Shown here piece by piece: positions 1 through 7,596 of a stretch of 27,927 bases of DNA. The stretch is from Micavibrio sp. UBA5703 (GTDB taxonomy: Bacteria > Pseudomonadota > Alphaproteobacteria > Micavibrionales > Micavibrionaceae): positions 1 to 27,927 of the forward strand of contig DIHF01000049.1 in NCBI GenBank assembly GCA_002420015.1, in the 5' to 3' direction. The position numbers and the translations under genes were made by a program. The notes below the pieces were generated by a model, which saw nothing but the letters and a program-made list of their open reading frames with translations, was not told the DNA's origin and did not search any database. Within the stretch, counting starts at the first letter, position 1, and every line of letters begins with the position of its first letter.

Positions 1-24
1 GTCGTCAGCAAGATTGTTGAGTAG
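1..24 (+). CDS. tuf: Elongation factor Tu, C-terminal end only (partial)
   Basis: The first 24 bases read VVSKIVE followed by TAG in frame 1. This matches the usual C-terminus of bacterial EF-Tu (GAGVVxKIIE). EF-Tu is the GTPase that delivers aminoacyl-tRNA to the ribosome. The position, 11 bases before rpsJ, is the conserved end of the str operon (rpsL-rpsG-fusA-tuf) in proteobacteria. Only seven residues are visible, so the call depends heavily on gene order. Confidence 0.8.
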   Translation, partial: VVSKIVE

Positions 25-35
25 GGCGAAAGACA

Positions 36-365
36 ATGGAAACGCAAAACATACGGATCACACTGAAGGCTTTCGATCACCGCATTCTGGACGTTGCGGC
101 GGCGGAGATTTTGAATACCGCCCGCCGTACCGGTTCGCAGGTGCGTGGCCCGGTGCCTTTGCCCAACAAGATCAAGAAGTTTTGCGTGATCCGCAGCCCA
201 CACGTGGACAAGCGTTCGCAGGAACAGTTTGAAATGCGCACGCATAAACGCTTGCTGGACATTCAGGATCCGGCGTCACAGACGATCGAGGCGCTGATGA
301 AGCTGGATCTGCCGGCGGGTGTGGACGTTGAAATCAAAATCGGCCAGATGACGGCTGCGGCATAG
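36..365 (+). CDS. rpsJ: 30S ribosomal protein S10
   Basis: S10 is a small-subunit head protein and, as NusE, also a transcription antitermination factor. The 109-residue product is close to the usual 102 to 105. It contains the family signatures IRITLKAFDHRILD (about 6-19) and GPVPLPNKIKKFCVIRSPHVDK (about 38-59), whose loop reaches into the 30S head. The start ATG follows GGGCGAAAG. It is the first gene of the S10 operon and lies directly behind tuf, so str and S10 genes may be co-transcribed. Nothing is unusual apart from a short Ala-rich C-terminus. Confidence 0.97.
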   Translation: METQNIRITLKAFDHRILDVAAAEILNTARRTGSQVRGPVPLPNKIKKFCVIRSPHVDKRSQEQFEMRTHKRLLDIQDPASQTIEALMKLDLPAGVDVEIKIGQMTAAA

Positions 366-381
366 TTTTGGAGAAGAAAAG

Positions 382-1173
382 ATGAGAACCGGATTGATCG
401 CACGGAAAGAGGGTATGACCCGCGTCTTTGACGAGGACGGACGTCACACGCCCGTAACGGTGCTCAAGGTTGACGGGTGCCAGGTGGTAGCCGTCCGCAA
501 CAAGGACAAGGACGGCTATGTCGCCGTTCAGCTCGGCGCGGGCAAGGCCAAAGCGAACCGTACATCCAAAGCCAATCGCGGCCATTTCGCAAAAGCCAAG
601 GTCGAGCCGAAGAAGAAGCTCGCGGAATTCCGTGTATCGGACGAGAACGTCCTGACGGTCGGCGCTGAACTCGGCCCCAACCACTTCGTCAAGGGCCAGT
701 TCGTCGATGTTACAGGAACGACGACAGGTAAAGGTTTTGCCGGCGTTATGAAGCGCTGGAATTTCGGCGGTTTGCGCGCTACCCACGGCGTGTCCGTGTC
801 GCACCGTTCGCACGGTTCGACAGGTCAGCGCCAGGACCCCGGCAAGGTATTCAAGGGCAAGAAAATGGCCGGGCATCTGGGCGTTGAGACGGTTACGACG
901 CAAAACCTCGAAATCGTCGGTGTTGATCTTGAAGACGATCTGATTTTGGTCAAGGGCGCCGTACCGGGCACTGACAAGGGCTGGGTTCTGATTGTGGATG
1001 CCGTGAAAAAAACACGCCCTGCCGAGGCTCCGCTGCCCGCAGGATTGAAGGTTGATGCGAAGGCACTGGCCGAAGCCAAGGCGAAGGAAGAGGCCGAGGC
1101 TGCTGCCAAGAAGGCCGAGGAAGAAAAAGCTGCTGCTGCTGCGGAAGCGCCGCAAGAAGAGAAAAAGGACTAA
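382..1173 (+). CDS. rplC: 50S ribosomal protein L3 with acidic/basic C-terminal tail
   Basis: L3 is an early-assembly large-subunit protein next to the peptidyl transferase centre. The core (1 to ~210) ends with LVKGAVPG and WVLIVDAVKK as in the family. The loop HRSHGSTGQRQDPGKVFKG (about 141-159) contains the Gln region (149/151) that PrmB methylates in enterobacteria. The protein is 263 residues against ~209 in E. coli. The excess is a tail from about 212 rich in Ala, Lys and Glu, probably a charged helix outside the ribosome core. The SD GGAGAAGAAAAG precedes the ATG. rplD follows after three bases. Confidence 0.97.
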   Translation: MRTGLIARKEGMTRVFDEDGRHTPVTVLKVDGCQVVAVRNKDKDGYVAVQLGAGKAKANRTSKANRGHFAKAKVEPKKKLAEFRVSDENVLTVGAELGPNHFVKGQFVDVTGTTTGKGFAGVMKRWNFGGLRATHGVSVSHRSHGSTGQRQDPGKVFKGKKMAGHLGVETVTTQNLEIVGVDLEDDLILVKGAVPGTDKGWVLIVDAVKKTRPAEAPLPAGLKVDAKALAEAKAKEEAEAAAKKAEEEKAAAAAEAPQEEKKD

Positions 1174-1176
1174 ACC

Positions 1177-1803
1177 ATGAAGCTCGCCGTTAAAACGATC
1201 GATAATAAGGAAGCAGGCGAAATCACGCTTGATGACGCGGTTTTCGGGTTGAAAGAGATCCGTACGGATCTACTTCATACTGCTGTGAATTATCAGCTGG
1301 CCAAGCGCCGCGCCGGAACTCACAAGGTTCAGACCCGCGCCGAAGTGACCGGTACTGGCAAAAAGCCCTGGAAGCAAAAGGGTACGGGCAGCGCCCGCGC
1401 CGGCGACCTTAAGCGTCCGCAGGATATCGGCGGCGGTGTCGCGCACGGTCCGGTTGTTCGCTCGCATGCGCGGAGCATGCCGAAAAAGATGCGCCAGCTC
1501 GCGATGAAAACGGCCCTGTCCGCCAAGGCGAAGGACGGCAAGTTGATCGTTATTGATGAAGCAAAGGCCAAGGACCACAAGACAAAGCCGATGGCGGTTG
1601 CGCTGGCCAAGTTCGGCTTTGAATCGGCGCTGATCGTCGGCGGCAAGGAAATCGATGCGAATTTCGCCCGCGCGACGGCCAATCTGCCGCGTATCGATGT
1701 GCTGCCCTCGCAAGGTGCGAATGTGTACGATATTTTACGTCGCGACGTTCTGATTTTGAGCAAGGACGCCGTGAACGATCTGACGGAAAGGCTTAAAGGA
1801 TAA
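1177..1803 (+). CDS. rplD: 50S ribosomal protein L4
   Basis: L4 binds 23S rRNA domain I and lines the peptide exit tunnel. The 208-residue length is normal. The conserved loop KPWKQKGTGSARAGDLKRP lies at about 63-81 and GGGVAHGP at about 85-92; this long loop reaches the tunnel constriction. In gammaproteobacteria L4 also represses its own S10 operon. The leader that would show this lies upstream of the window, so nothing can be said here. It is tightly packed between rplC (3-base gap) and rplW (5-base gap). Confidence 0.97.
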   Translation: MKLAVKTIDNKEAGEITLDDAVFGLKEIRTDLLHTAVNYQLAKRRAGTHKVQTRAEVTGTGKKPWKQKGTGSARAGDLKRPQDIGGGVAHGPVVRSHARSMPKKMRQLAMKTALSAKAKDGKLIVIDEAKAKDHKTKPMAVALAKFGFESALIVGGKEIDANFARATANLPRIDVLPSQGANVYDILRRDVLILSKDAVNDLTERLKG

Positions 1804-1808
1804 GACCG

Positions 1809-2138
1809 ATGGCTGCGAACAAGAAAGAAGTTAAAAAGAAAGTCGGCGTGCAGGAATGGATGTATGAAATCATCCGTGCGCCGCACGTAACGGAAAAGGC
1901 GACGATGGGCTCGGAACATGGGCATGTTACGTTCCGCGTTCCGCTTTGTGCTACCAAGCCGCAGATCAAGCAGGCCGTTGAAACGGTTTTTAACGTGAAG
2001 GTTAAAGGCGTCAACACGCTGATCCTGAAGGGTAAGACCAAGCGCTTCAGAGCCGATCAGGGCAAGCGCGGCGACATGAAAAAAGCGATCGTGACGCTCG
2101 AAGAAGGTCATAACATTGATGTTGGAACGGGCGTTTAA
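1809..2138 (+). CDS. rplW: 50S ribosomal protein L23
   Basis: L23 sits at the tunnel exit and is the docking site for trigger factor and SRP. The protein is 109 residues, slightly longer than the E. coli form because of a Lys-rich N-terminus (AANKKEVKKKVG). The family motif IIRAPHVTEKAT is at about 21-32, followed by FRVPLCATKPQIKQAVETVF and NTLILKGKTKRF. It is the fourth gene of the S10 operon, ahead of rplB by 33 bases. Confidence 0.96.
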   Translation: MAANKKEVKKKVGVQEWMYEIIRAPHVTEKATMGSEHGHVTFRVPLCATKPQIKQAVETVFNVKVKGVNTLILKGKTKRFRADQGKRGDMKKAIVTLEEGHNIDVGTGV

Positions 2139-2171
2139 GACCGAGGCAAACAGATAAGATAAGAGAAGAAA

Positions 2172-2996
2172 ATGGCACTGAAAAAATATAAACCGAGAAC
2201 TCCAGGCACGCGTCAGCTCATCAGCGTTGACCGCAGCGGCCTTTGGAAGGGCAAGCCGGAAAAGGCTTTGACCGAAGGCAAAAAAGGCACCGGCGGCCGC
2301 AACAACCAGGGCCGCGTGACCTCGCGCTATATCGGCGGCGGCCACAAGAAAAGATACCGCCTGATCGACTGGAAGCGCGACAAGTGGGATATGGAAGGAA
2401 CGGTCGAGCGTATCGAGTACGATCCGAACCGCACGGGCTATATCGCCCTCATTAAGTACAAGGATGGTGAAAAGCGTTATATCCTCGCGCCGCAGCGTCT
2501 GGCCGTTGGCAGCAAGGTTATTGCCGGCGAAAAGACGGACGTAAAGCCGGGTAACGCCATGAAGCTTGGCAAGATGCCGGTCGGTACCATCATTCACAAT
2601 ATCGAGATGAAGCCCGGCAAGGGCGCGCAGATGGTGCGCAGCGCCGGGACGTTTGCCCAGCTCGTGGGCCGCGATCAGGGCTACGCCCAGATCAGGCTGG
2701 CTTCTGGTGAATTGCGGATCGTGTCCGGTGAGTGCATGGCTACGGTCGGCGCGGTGTCCAACCCGGATCACATGAACATCAATATCGGCAAAGCCGGACG
2801 TAACCGCTGGAAGGGTAAAAAGCCCCATGTTCGCGGTGTGGTTATGAACCCGGTCGATCACCCGCATGGCGGCGGCGAAGGCCGCACCTCGGGCGGACGT
2901 CACCCGGTCACGCCGTGGGGCAAGCCGACCAAAGGCAAGAAGACACGCAAGAACAAGTCGACGGATAAGTATATTATCCGCCGCCGTAAGAAATAG
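2172..2996 (+). CDS. rplB: 50S ribosomal protein L2
   Basis: L2 is required for subunit association and peptidyl transferase assembly. The length of 274 is standard. It begins ALKKYKPRTPGTRQ, includes GRNNQGRVTSRYIGGGHKKRYR at about 43-64, and has the highly conserved C-terminal MNPVDHPHGGGEGRTSGGRHP region (about 226-246) with the functionally important His. It ends in the usual basic tail IIRRRKK. The SD AAGAGAAGAAA precedes the ATG. rpsS starts 16 bases after the stop. Confidence 0.98.
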   Translation: MALKKYKPRTPGTRQLISVDRSGLWKGKPEKALTEGKKGTGGRNNQGRVTSRYIGGGHKKRYRLIDWKRDKWDMEGTVERIEYDPNRTGYIALIKYKDGEKRYILAPQRLAVGSKVIAGEKTDVKPGNAMKLGKMPVGTIIHNIEMKPGKGAQMVRSAGTFAQLVGRDQGYAQIRLASGELRIVSGECMATVGAVSNPDHMNINIGKAGRNRWKGKKPHVRGVVMNPVDHPHGGGEGRTSGGRHPVTPWGKPTKGKKTRKNKSTDKYIIRRRKK

Positions 2997-3012
2997 TAGG
3001 AGATAGGAAACG

Positions 3013-3333
3013 ATGGCTCGCAGTGTATGGAAAGGTCCGTTTGTAGACAAAAGCGTCCTGAAAAAGGTGGACGAGGCTCGCAATTCCGGCAAGAGCACCG
3101 TCATCAAGACGTGGTCGCGCCGTTCGGTTATTTTGCCGAGCTTTGTGGGTCTGACATTCGGCGTTCACAACGGCCACAAGTTTATTCCTGTGCTGGTAAC
3201 CGACCAGATGATCGGTCACAGACTGGGCGAGTTCGCGCCGACCCGCCTGTTCAAGGGCCACGGTTCGGCAGACAAGAAGGCCGCAGAAGGCGCAGCAGCA
3301 GCGCCGTCCGCGCCGCCGAAAAAAGCAGCGTAG
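3013..3333 (+). CDS. rpsS: 30S ribosomal protein S19 with Ala-rich tail
   Basis: S19 sits in the 30S head near the A site and contacts S13. It starts ARSVWKGPFVDKSVLKKV, and includes TWSRRSVILPSFVGLTFGVHNG and the C-terminal signature GHRLGEFAPTRLFKGHG (about 68-84). At 106 residues it is longer than the common ~92. The surplus is an Ala/Pro/Lys-rich end after about residue 90. The SD AGGAGATAGG lies ahead of the ATG. The 37-base spacer to rplV shows no clear regulatory element. Confidence 0.97.
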   Translation: MARSVWKGPFVDKSVLKKVDEARNSGKSTVIKTWSRRSVILPSFVGLTFGVHNGHKFIPVLVTDQMIGHRLGEFAPTRLFKGHGSADKKAAEGAAAAPSAPPKKAA

Positions 3334-3370
3334 TGAGATAAAGATATTATAAAGCAAGCGAGATAAGATT

Positions 3371-3751
3371 ATGGGACAGAAGGCAAACAAGAAGAGAACC
3401 AAGGAAAACGAAGCCCGCGCTTACGGCAAGTATCTCCGTACGTCGCCGCGCAAGCTGAACCTTGTGGCGCAGATGATCCGGGGCAAAAATGCCGGGCGGG
3501 CGCTGATTGACCTTGATTTCAATGCGCGCCGCATTTCCGGCGAAGTGAAAAAGGTTTTGCAGTCGGCGATCGCCAATGCCGAAAACAATCACGGTCTTGA
3601 TGTCGACCGTCTTGTTGTGGCCGAAGCGACCGTGGGCAGCACGCTGAAGATGAAGCGCTACCACGCCCGCGCCAGAGGCCGCGCCGCCCCTGTGGTCAAG
3701 AAATTTTCCAACCTGACGATTGTCGTCAGGGAAGCTCAAGAGGAAGCATAA
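3371..3751 (+). CDS. rplV: 50S ribosomal protein L22
   Basis: L22 is a tunnel-lining protein whose beta hairpin helps form the constriction. The 126-residue product has the family patterns RTSPRKLNLVAQMIRGK (about 24-40), VLQSAIANAENNHGLDVDRLVV, and the hairpin MKRYHARARGRAAPVVKKFSN (about 92-112). Macrolide-resistance changes occur in this loop in other species; no deletion is visible here. rpsC starts only two bases after the stop, which suggests translational coupling. Confidence 0.97.
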   Translation: MGQKANKKRTKENEARAYGKYLRTSPRKLNLVAQMIRGKNAGRALIDLDFNARRISGEVKKVLQSAIANAENNHGLDVDRLVVAEATVGSTLKMKRYHARARGRAAPVVKKFSNLTIVVREAQEEA

Positions 3752-3753
3752 GT

Positions 3754-4440
3754 ATGGGACAGAAAGTCAATCCGATAGGCCTTCGGGTCGGTATCAACCG
3801 CACATGGGACTCGCGCTGGTACGCGGGCCGCGACTACGCCAAAAAGCTGGTCGAGGATCTGCGCCTGCGCGAATACATCACGGAGCGTCTGAAGCCGGCC
3901 GGTATCAGCAAGGTCATCGTCGAGCGCGCCGCCAAGAACACCAAGGTTACGGTCCACACGGCCCGTCCCGGCGTGATCATCGGCAAGAAAGGCGCCGACA
4001 TTGAAACATTGCGCCGCGAGCTTTCCCGCCGCGCCGGTGGCGAGGTTTCGCTGAATATCGTTGAGATTCGCAAGCCAGAGATGGATGCGCAACTGGTTGC
4101 CGAAGGCGTTTGCCAGCAGCTCGAGCGCCGCGTTTCGTTCCGCCGCGCCATGAAGCGCGCCGTGCAAAGCGCACAACGTCTGGGCGCGGGCGGTATCCGT
4201 ATCAACGTATCGGGCCGTCTGGGCGGCGCGGACATTGCGCGGACGGAATGGTACCGCGAAGGCCGCGTGCCGCTGCATACGCTGCGCGCCGACCTTGATT
4301 ACGGCTTTTCGGAAGCGTTGACGACCTACGGGATTATCGGCGTGAAGATCTGGATTTACAAAGGCGAGATCCTTGAGAACGACCCGCTGGCCCGCGACAA
4401 GAGAATGGCCGAAGGTCACGGCGGCGGACAGAGGCAGTAA
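3754..4440 (+). CDS. rpsC: 30S ribosomal protein S3
   Basis: S3 lines the mRNA entry tunnel and carries helicase activity together with S4 and S5. The sequence starts MGQKVNPIGLRVGINR. A KH type 2 domain contains the GxxG loop GKKG at 77-80, and the C-terminal domain has the conserved INVSGRLGGADIARTEW at about 150-166. The length of 228 is normal. It sits two bases after rplV and 26 bases before rplP, as in the canonical S10 operon. Confidence 0.98.
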   Translation: MGQKVNPIGLRVGINRTWDSRWYAGRDYAKKLVEDLRLREYITERLKPAGISKVIVERAAKNTKVTVHTARPGVIIGKKGADIETLRRELSRRAGGEVSLNIVEIRKPEMDAQLVAEGVCQQLERRVSFRRAMKRAVQSAQRLGAGGIRINVSGRLGGADIARTEWYREGRVPLHTLRADLDYGFSEALTTYGIIGVKIWIYKGEILENDPLARDKRMAEGHGGGQRQ

Positions 4441-4466
4441 TTAAGAGAACGTACAGGAAATAGAAA

Positions 4467-4886
4467 ATGTTTAGTCCAAAGAAAACGAAATATCGCAAGC
4501 AGCACAAGGGCCGCATCCACGGTAAAGCCAAGGGCGGCACGCAGCTTGCATACGGGTCTTACGGTCTGAAGGCTTTGACGCCGGACCGCGTGACGGCGCG
4601 CCAGATCGAGGCGGCCCGCCGCGCGATCGCCCGTCACATGAAGCGCCAGGGCCGGATCTGGATCCGCATTTTCCCGGACGTTCCGGTTTCCAAGAAGCCG
4701 CTTGAAGTGCGTCAGGGTAAAGGTAAGGGTTCGGTCGAATTCTGGGCCTGCCGCGTCAAGCCGGGCCGGATTATGTTCGAACTGGACGGCGTGCCGAAAG
4801 AGCTGGCGCGTGAGGCCTTCGATCTGGCTGCGATGAAGCTGCCGATCAAGACGAAATTTGTAAGCCGCATTGGTGAGGATGCTTAA
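4467..4886 (+). CDS. rplP: 50S ribosomal protein L16
   Basis: L16 organises the A-tRNA site of the large subunit and is a late assembly factor. The 139-residue protein shows MFSPKKTKYRKQHKGR at the start, GTQLAYGSYGLKAL (about 24-37; more often GxxLAFGxxGLKAL), and KPLEVRQGKGKGSVEFW (about 76-92). The Arg in that last motif corresponds to the one hydroxylated by YcfD-type oxygenases in E. coli. Its stop is separated by a single base from the rpmC ATG. Confidence 0.97.
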   Translation: MFSPKKTKYRKQHKGRIHGKAKGGTQLAYGSYGLKALTPDRVTARQIEAARRAIARHMKRQGRIWIRIFPDVPVSKKPLEVRQGKGKGSVEFWACRVKPGRIMFELDGVPKELAREAFDLAAMKLPIKTKFVSRIGEDA

Positions 4887-4887
4887 G

Positions 4888-5181
4888 ATGAAAGCGGAAG
4901 ATTTGAAAACGAAAACGCAGGATGAACTGAAGAAGGTCATCATCGACACGCGCAAGGAACAATTCAACCTGCGCTTCCAGAAGTCCGGCGGCGCGTTGCA
5001 GAACACAGCGCAAATGCGCAAGGCCCGCCGCACGATTGCGCGCGCGAAGACATTTTTGAACCAGAAGGATGCCGGTGTTGCGGCTCCTGCCGCCAAGGCA
5101 AAACCGGTAAAGGAAGCTGCTAAAAAGCCTGCGGCTGAAAAAGAAACAAAGGCCAAGAAAACCAAGAAAACGGCCGCTTAA
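4888..5181 (+). CDS. rpmC: 50S ribosomal protein L29 with Lys/Ala-rich C-terminal tail
   Basis: L29 sits beside L23 at the peptide exit. I chose the ATG at 4888 (MKAEDLKTKTQDEL) rather than the in-frame TTG at 4870, which overlaps rplP. GAGG at 4875-4878 gives ideal SD spacing to 4888, and family members start at this point. The core with FNLRFQKSGGALQNTAQMRKARRTIARAKT occupies about 26-55. Residues ~61 to 97 form a tail rich in Ala and Lys, making the protein 97 residues against the usual 63 to 70. The tail would be near the tunnel exit, where it could affect factor docking; that is inference. Confidence 0.95.
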   Translation: MKAEDLKTKTQDELKKVIIDTRKEQFNLRFQKSGGALQNTAQMRKARRTIARAKTFLNQKDAGVAAPAAKAKPVKEAAKKPAAEKETKAKKTKKTAA

Positions 5182-5202
5182 TCAGGATAAGGAAGTAGAA
5201 AA

Positions 5203-5577
5203 ATGCCAAAACGTATACTTGAAGGCGCAGTGGTGAGCGATAAGGCAGACAAGACCGTAACGGTTCTGGTCGAGCGCCGCTACCGTCACCCCGTTTATAA
5301 GAAATACATCAAGAGCAGCGATAAATACGCCGCGCACGATGAGAACAACCAGTTCAAGGTCGGCGACCGCGTGCAGATTATCGAGTGCCGCCCGATTTCC
5401 AAGCGCAAGCGCTGGATGGTTGTCGGCGGCGGTGAGATTCCTGCAGCGGGCAAAAAGGCTCCTGCGAAGGCATCCGCCCCGAAAAAGGATGAGGCAAAAA
5501 AGCAGCCGGCTGCCGCCGCTAAAAAAGAGGCAGAGAAAAAACCGGCCGCCAAGAAAGCCAAGAAGAAGGAAGATTAA
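5203..5577 (+). CDS. rpsQ: 30S ribosomal protein S17 with long Lys/Ala-rich tail
   Basis: S17 is a primary 16S rRNA binding protein with an OB fold. The core MPKRILEGAVVSDKADKTVTVLVERR and HDENNQFKVGDRVQIIECRPISKRKRW (about 45-71) is intact and ends near residue 78. It is followed by about 45 residues of Lys, Ala, Pro and Glu, so the protein has 124 residues against ~80 to 85 in most bacteria. rplN starts three bases after the stop. Low-complexity tails are a repeated theme in this operon. Confidence 0.96.
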   Translation: MPKRILEGAVVSDKADKTVTVLVERRYRHPVYKKYIKSSDKYAAHDENNQFKVGDRVQIIECRPISKRKRWMVVGGGEIPAAGKKAPAKASAPKKDEAKKQPAAAAKKEAEKKPAAKKAKKKED

Positions 5578-5580
5578 GCC

Positions 5581-5949
5581 ATGATACAGATGCAAACACG
5601 CATGGAAGTAGCCGACAACAGCGGAGCCCGCACGGTTCAGTGCGTCAAGGTTCTGGGAGGCTCGCACCGCCGCACGGCCAATATCGGTGATGTCGTGATC
5701 GTATCCGTGAAGGATGCAATTCCGCGCGGCCGCGTGAAAAAAGGCTCGGTCCAGCGCGCCGTTATCGTGCGCACCCGTCAGGGCCTGAAGCGCAAATACG
5801 GCGAAAAAATCCGTTTCGACACCAATGCCTGCGTTCTGATTAACGCGCAGGGCGAGCCGGTCGGCACGCGTATTTTCGGCCCCGTCACCCGCGAGCTGCG
5901 CGGCGCGGGCTATATGAAGATTATTTCTCTGGCGAGCGAGGTGCTTTAG
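5581..5949 (+). CDS. rplN: 50S ribosomal protein L14
   Basis: L14 lies at the subunit interface and takes part in bridges with 16S rRNA; it is also the RsfS silencing-factor contact. The 122-residue length is exactly typical. The sequence runs MIQMQTRMEVADNSGAR, then CVKVLGGSHRRTANIGDVVIVSVKDAIPRG, and ends FGPVTRELRGAGYMKIISLASEVL-like. It is the first gene of the spc group; no separate promoter is visible in the three bases before it. rplX follows after two bases. Confidence 0.98.
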   Translation: MIQMQTRMEVADNSGARTVQCVKVLGGSHRRTANIGDVVIVSVKDAIPRGRVKKGSVQRAVIVRTRQGLKRKYGEKIRFDTNACVLINAQGEPVGTRIFGPVTRELRGAGYMKIISLASEVL

Positions 5950-5951
5950 TC

Positions 5952-6272
5952 ATGGCGCAGGCAAAAAAGATTAAAAAGGGCGATCAGGTTATCGTCATCA
6001 CCGGCAGGGACAAGGGTGCCAAAGGTGAGGTAATCAGTGTCGACGCCGTGAACAAAAGGGTTCTGGTGCAGGGGATCAATATGGTCACCAAGCATGAAAA
6101 GCCTTCGCAGGTTACGCCCGGCGGCAAGGCGAAAAAGGAAATATCGATCCATATTTCCAACGTTGCTCTGGCCGATCCGAAAGGCGGCAAGGCGACCCGC
6201 GTAGGATTTAAAGTTTTAAAAGACGGAAAGAAGGTCCGCGTGGCCAGAAAATCCGGCGAAACGATTGGATAA
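5952..6272 (+). CDS. rplX: 50S ribosomal protein L24
   Basis: L24 is an assembly initiator for the large subunit. The 106-residue product contains the KOW motif KKGDQVIVITGRDKGAKGEVISVD (about 8-31), then GINMVTKHEKPSQVTPGGKAKKEISIHISNV and a C-terminal part with GFKVLKDGKKVRVARKSGE. No tail or truncation is seen. rplE starts 12 bases downstream with its own SD (AAGCGAGAAG). Confidence 0.97.
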   Translation: MAQAKKIKKGDQVIVITGRDKGAKGEVISVDAVNKRVLVQGINMVTKHEKPSQVTPGGKAKKEISIHISNVALADPKGGKATRVGFKVLKDGKKVRVARKSGETIG

Positions 6273-6284
6273 GCGAGAAGCAAG

Positions 6285-6827
6285 ATGAAACCGCGTTTTA
6301 AAGAATTATACGAAAAAGAAATCGGCCCGGCTCTGGATAAGAAGTACGGCTACAAGAACAAGCACGAGCGCCCGCAGATCACGAAAATCGTGCTCAATAT
6401 GGGCGTGGGCGAAGCGACCCAGGACCGCAAGTTCATGGAAAATGCCGTGAACGATCTGGCCCAGATCGCCGGTCAAAAGCCTGTTGTAACGAAAGCGCGC
6501 CAGTCGAACGCCTCGTTCAAGATCCGCGACGGTCAGGCGATCGGCACCAAGGTGACGCTGCGCCGCGACCGCATGTATGAATTTCTCGACCGGCTCATTA
6601 CGATCGCCCTGCCGCGCGTCCGCGACTTTCGCGGCGTCAATGGCCGGAGCTTCGATGGACGCGGCAATTATGCGCTGGGCATTACCGAGCACATCATTTT
6701 CCCGGAAATCGAATACGACAAGGTCGATAAAATCCGTGGTCTGGATATCGTGATCTGCACCTCCGCCAAGACGGATGCAGAGGCAAAAGAATTACTGCGC
6801 GGCTTCAAGATGCCGTTCAGAAACTAG
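6285..6827 (+). CDS. rplE: 50S ribosomal protein L5
   Basis: L5 binds 5S rRNA and contacts the P-site tRNA and S13. The 180-residue protein has KITKIVLNMGVGEATQDRK (about 33-51), QKPVVTKARQSNASFKIRDGQAIGTKVTLR (about 65-94), and the conserved FRGVNGRSFDGRGNYALGITEHIIFPEI (about 117-144). It ends with ELLRGFKMPFRN. The length is standard for the family. It precedes rpsN by 21 bases. Confidence 0.98.
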   Translation: MKPRFKELYEKEIGPALDKKYGYKNKHERPQITKIVLNMGVGEATQDRKFMENAVNDLAQIAGQKPVVTKARQSNASFKIRDGQAIGTKVTLRRDRMYEFLDRLITIALPRVRDFRGVNGRSFDGRGNYALGITEHIIFPEIEYDKVDKIRGLDIVICTSAKTDAEAKELLRGFKMPFRN

Positions 6828-6848
6828 TTTTAGGAAGGAAACTTTATA

Positions 6849-7154
6849 ATGGCAAAAACCTGTACGTTAGAGCGAGACAAGAAGCGCCGGAAGTTGGTCA
6901 AGAGCAAGGCAAGCACGCGCGCCAAGCTCAAGGCGATCATTCATGACCGGAACTTGCCGCAGGAAGAGCGCTTTGCCGCTGTCCTCAAGCTCGCCGAAAT
7001 GCCCCGCAACTCGTCCAAGACGCGCATCCGCAATCGCTGCGCTCTCTCGGGGCGGCCGCGCGGCTATTACAGGAAGTTCAATCTCTCCCGCATTGCATTG
7101 CGGAATCTGGCATCTCGTGGTGAGCTGCCGGGCGTAACGAAATCAAGCTGGTAG
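6849..7154 (+). CDS. rpsN: 30S ribosomal protein S14 (long, zinc-independent type)
   Basis: S14 is an essential head protein near the A site. The 101-residue form is the long C-minus class with no paired CxxC zinc ligands; only single Cys at 5 and 64 are seen. The signature RNRCALSGRPRGYYRKFNLSR covers about 61-81, and the end PGVTKSSW is typical. This type does not need zinc for folding. The SD TAGGAAGGAAAC precedes the ATG. Confidence 0.97.
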   Translation: MAKTCTLERDKKRRKLVKSKASTRAKLKAIIHDRNLPQEERFAAVLKLAEMPRNSSKTRIRNRCALSGRPRGYYRKFNLSRIALRNLASRGELPGVTKSSW

Positions 7155-7173
7155 GAAAGGAGGATATCGCAAC

Positions 7174-7572
7174 ATGACAATGAGTGATCCCCTTGGTGAT
7201 ATGCTGACCCGTATTCGTAACGGTCAGGCTGTGAGAAAAACAAGCATCGAATGCCCGTATTCGCGTCTGCGCGAGTCCGTCTGCAACGTGCTGAAGGACG
7301 AAGGTTTTATCCGCGCTTTCAAGGCGGAAGACCGCGGCAACAACAAAAAGGTTCTGGTGATCGAGCTGAAATATGACGGCGGTCAGGGCGTTATCCGCCA
7401 GATCGACCGCGTGTCGAAGCCGGGTTGCCGGATTTACAGCTCGGTCAAGGATATGCCGCGCTTTTACAACGGACTTGGCATTCTGGTCGTCTCAACGCCG
7501 AACGGCGTGATGGCCGACCACAAGGCTCGCGACGAAAATGTCGGCGGCGAGATTTTGTGCCAGGTGTTTTAA
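7174..7572 (+). CDS. rpsH: 30S ribosomal protein S8
   Basis: S8 is a primary binder of 16S helix 21 and, in E. coli, the translational repressor of the spc operon. I kept the ATG at 7174 (MTMSDPLGDMLTRIRNGQ) because the very strong SD AAAGGAGG at 7156-7163 is about ten bases upstream; the second ATG at 7180 would be too far. The product is 132 residues, with conserved KPGCRIYSSVKDMPRFYNGLGI (about 88-109) and ending near GGEILCQVF. Confidence 0.97.
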   Translation: MTMSDPLGDMLTRIRNGQAVRKTSIECPYSRLRESVCNVLKDEGFIRAFKAEDRGNNKKVLVIELKYDGGQGVIRQIDRVSKPGCRIYSSVKDMPRFYNGLGILVVSTPNGVMADHKARDENVGGEILCQVF

Positions 7573-7596
7573 GTTTAGGAAAGTTTGGATAGTAAC

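Noticed and set aside
1329..3107. Long minus-strand open frame (592 codons) across rplD-rplW-rplB
   Set aside because: It lies antisense to three certain ribosomal protein genes; long antisense frames are expected in GC-rich coding DNA, and its product has no recognisable pattern.
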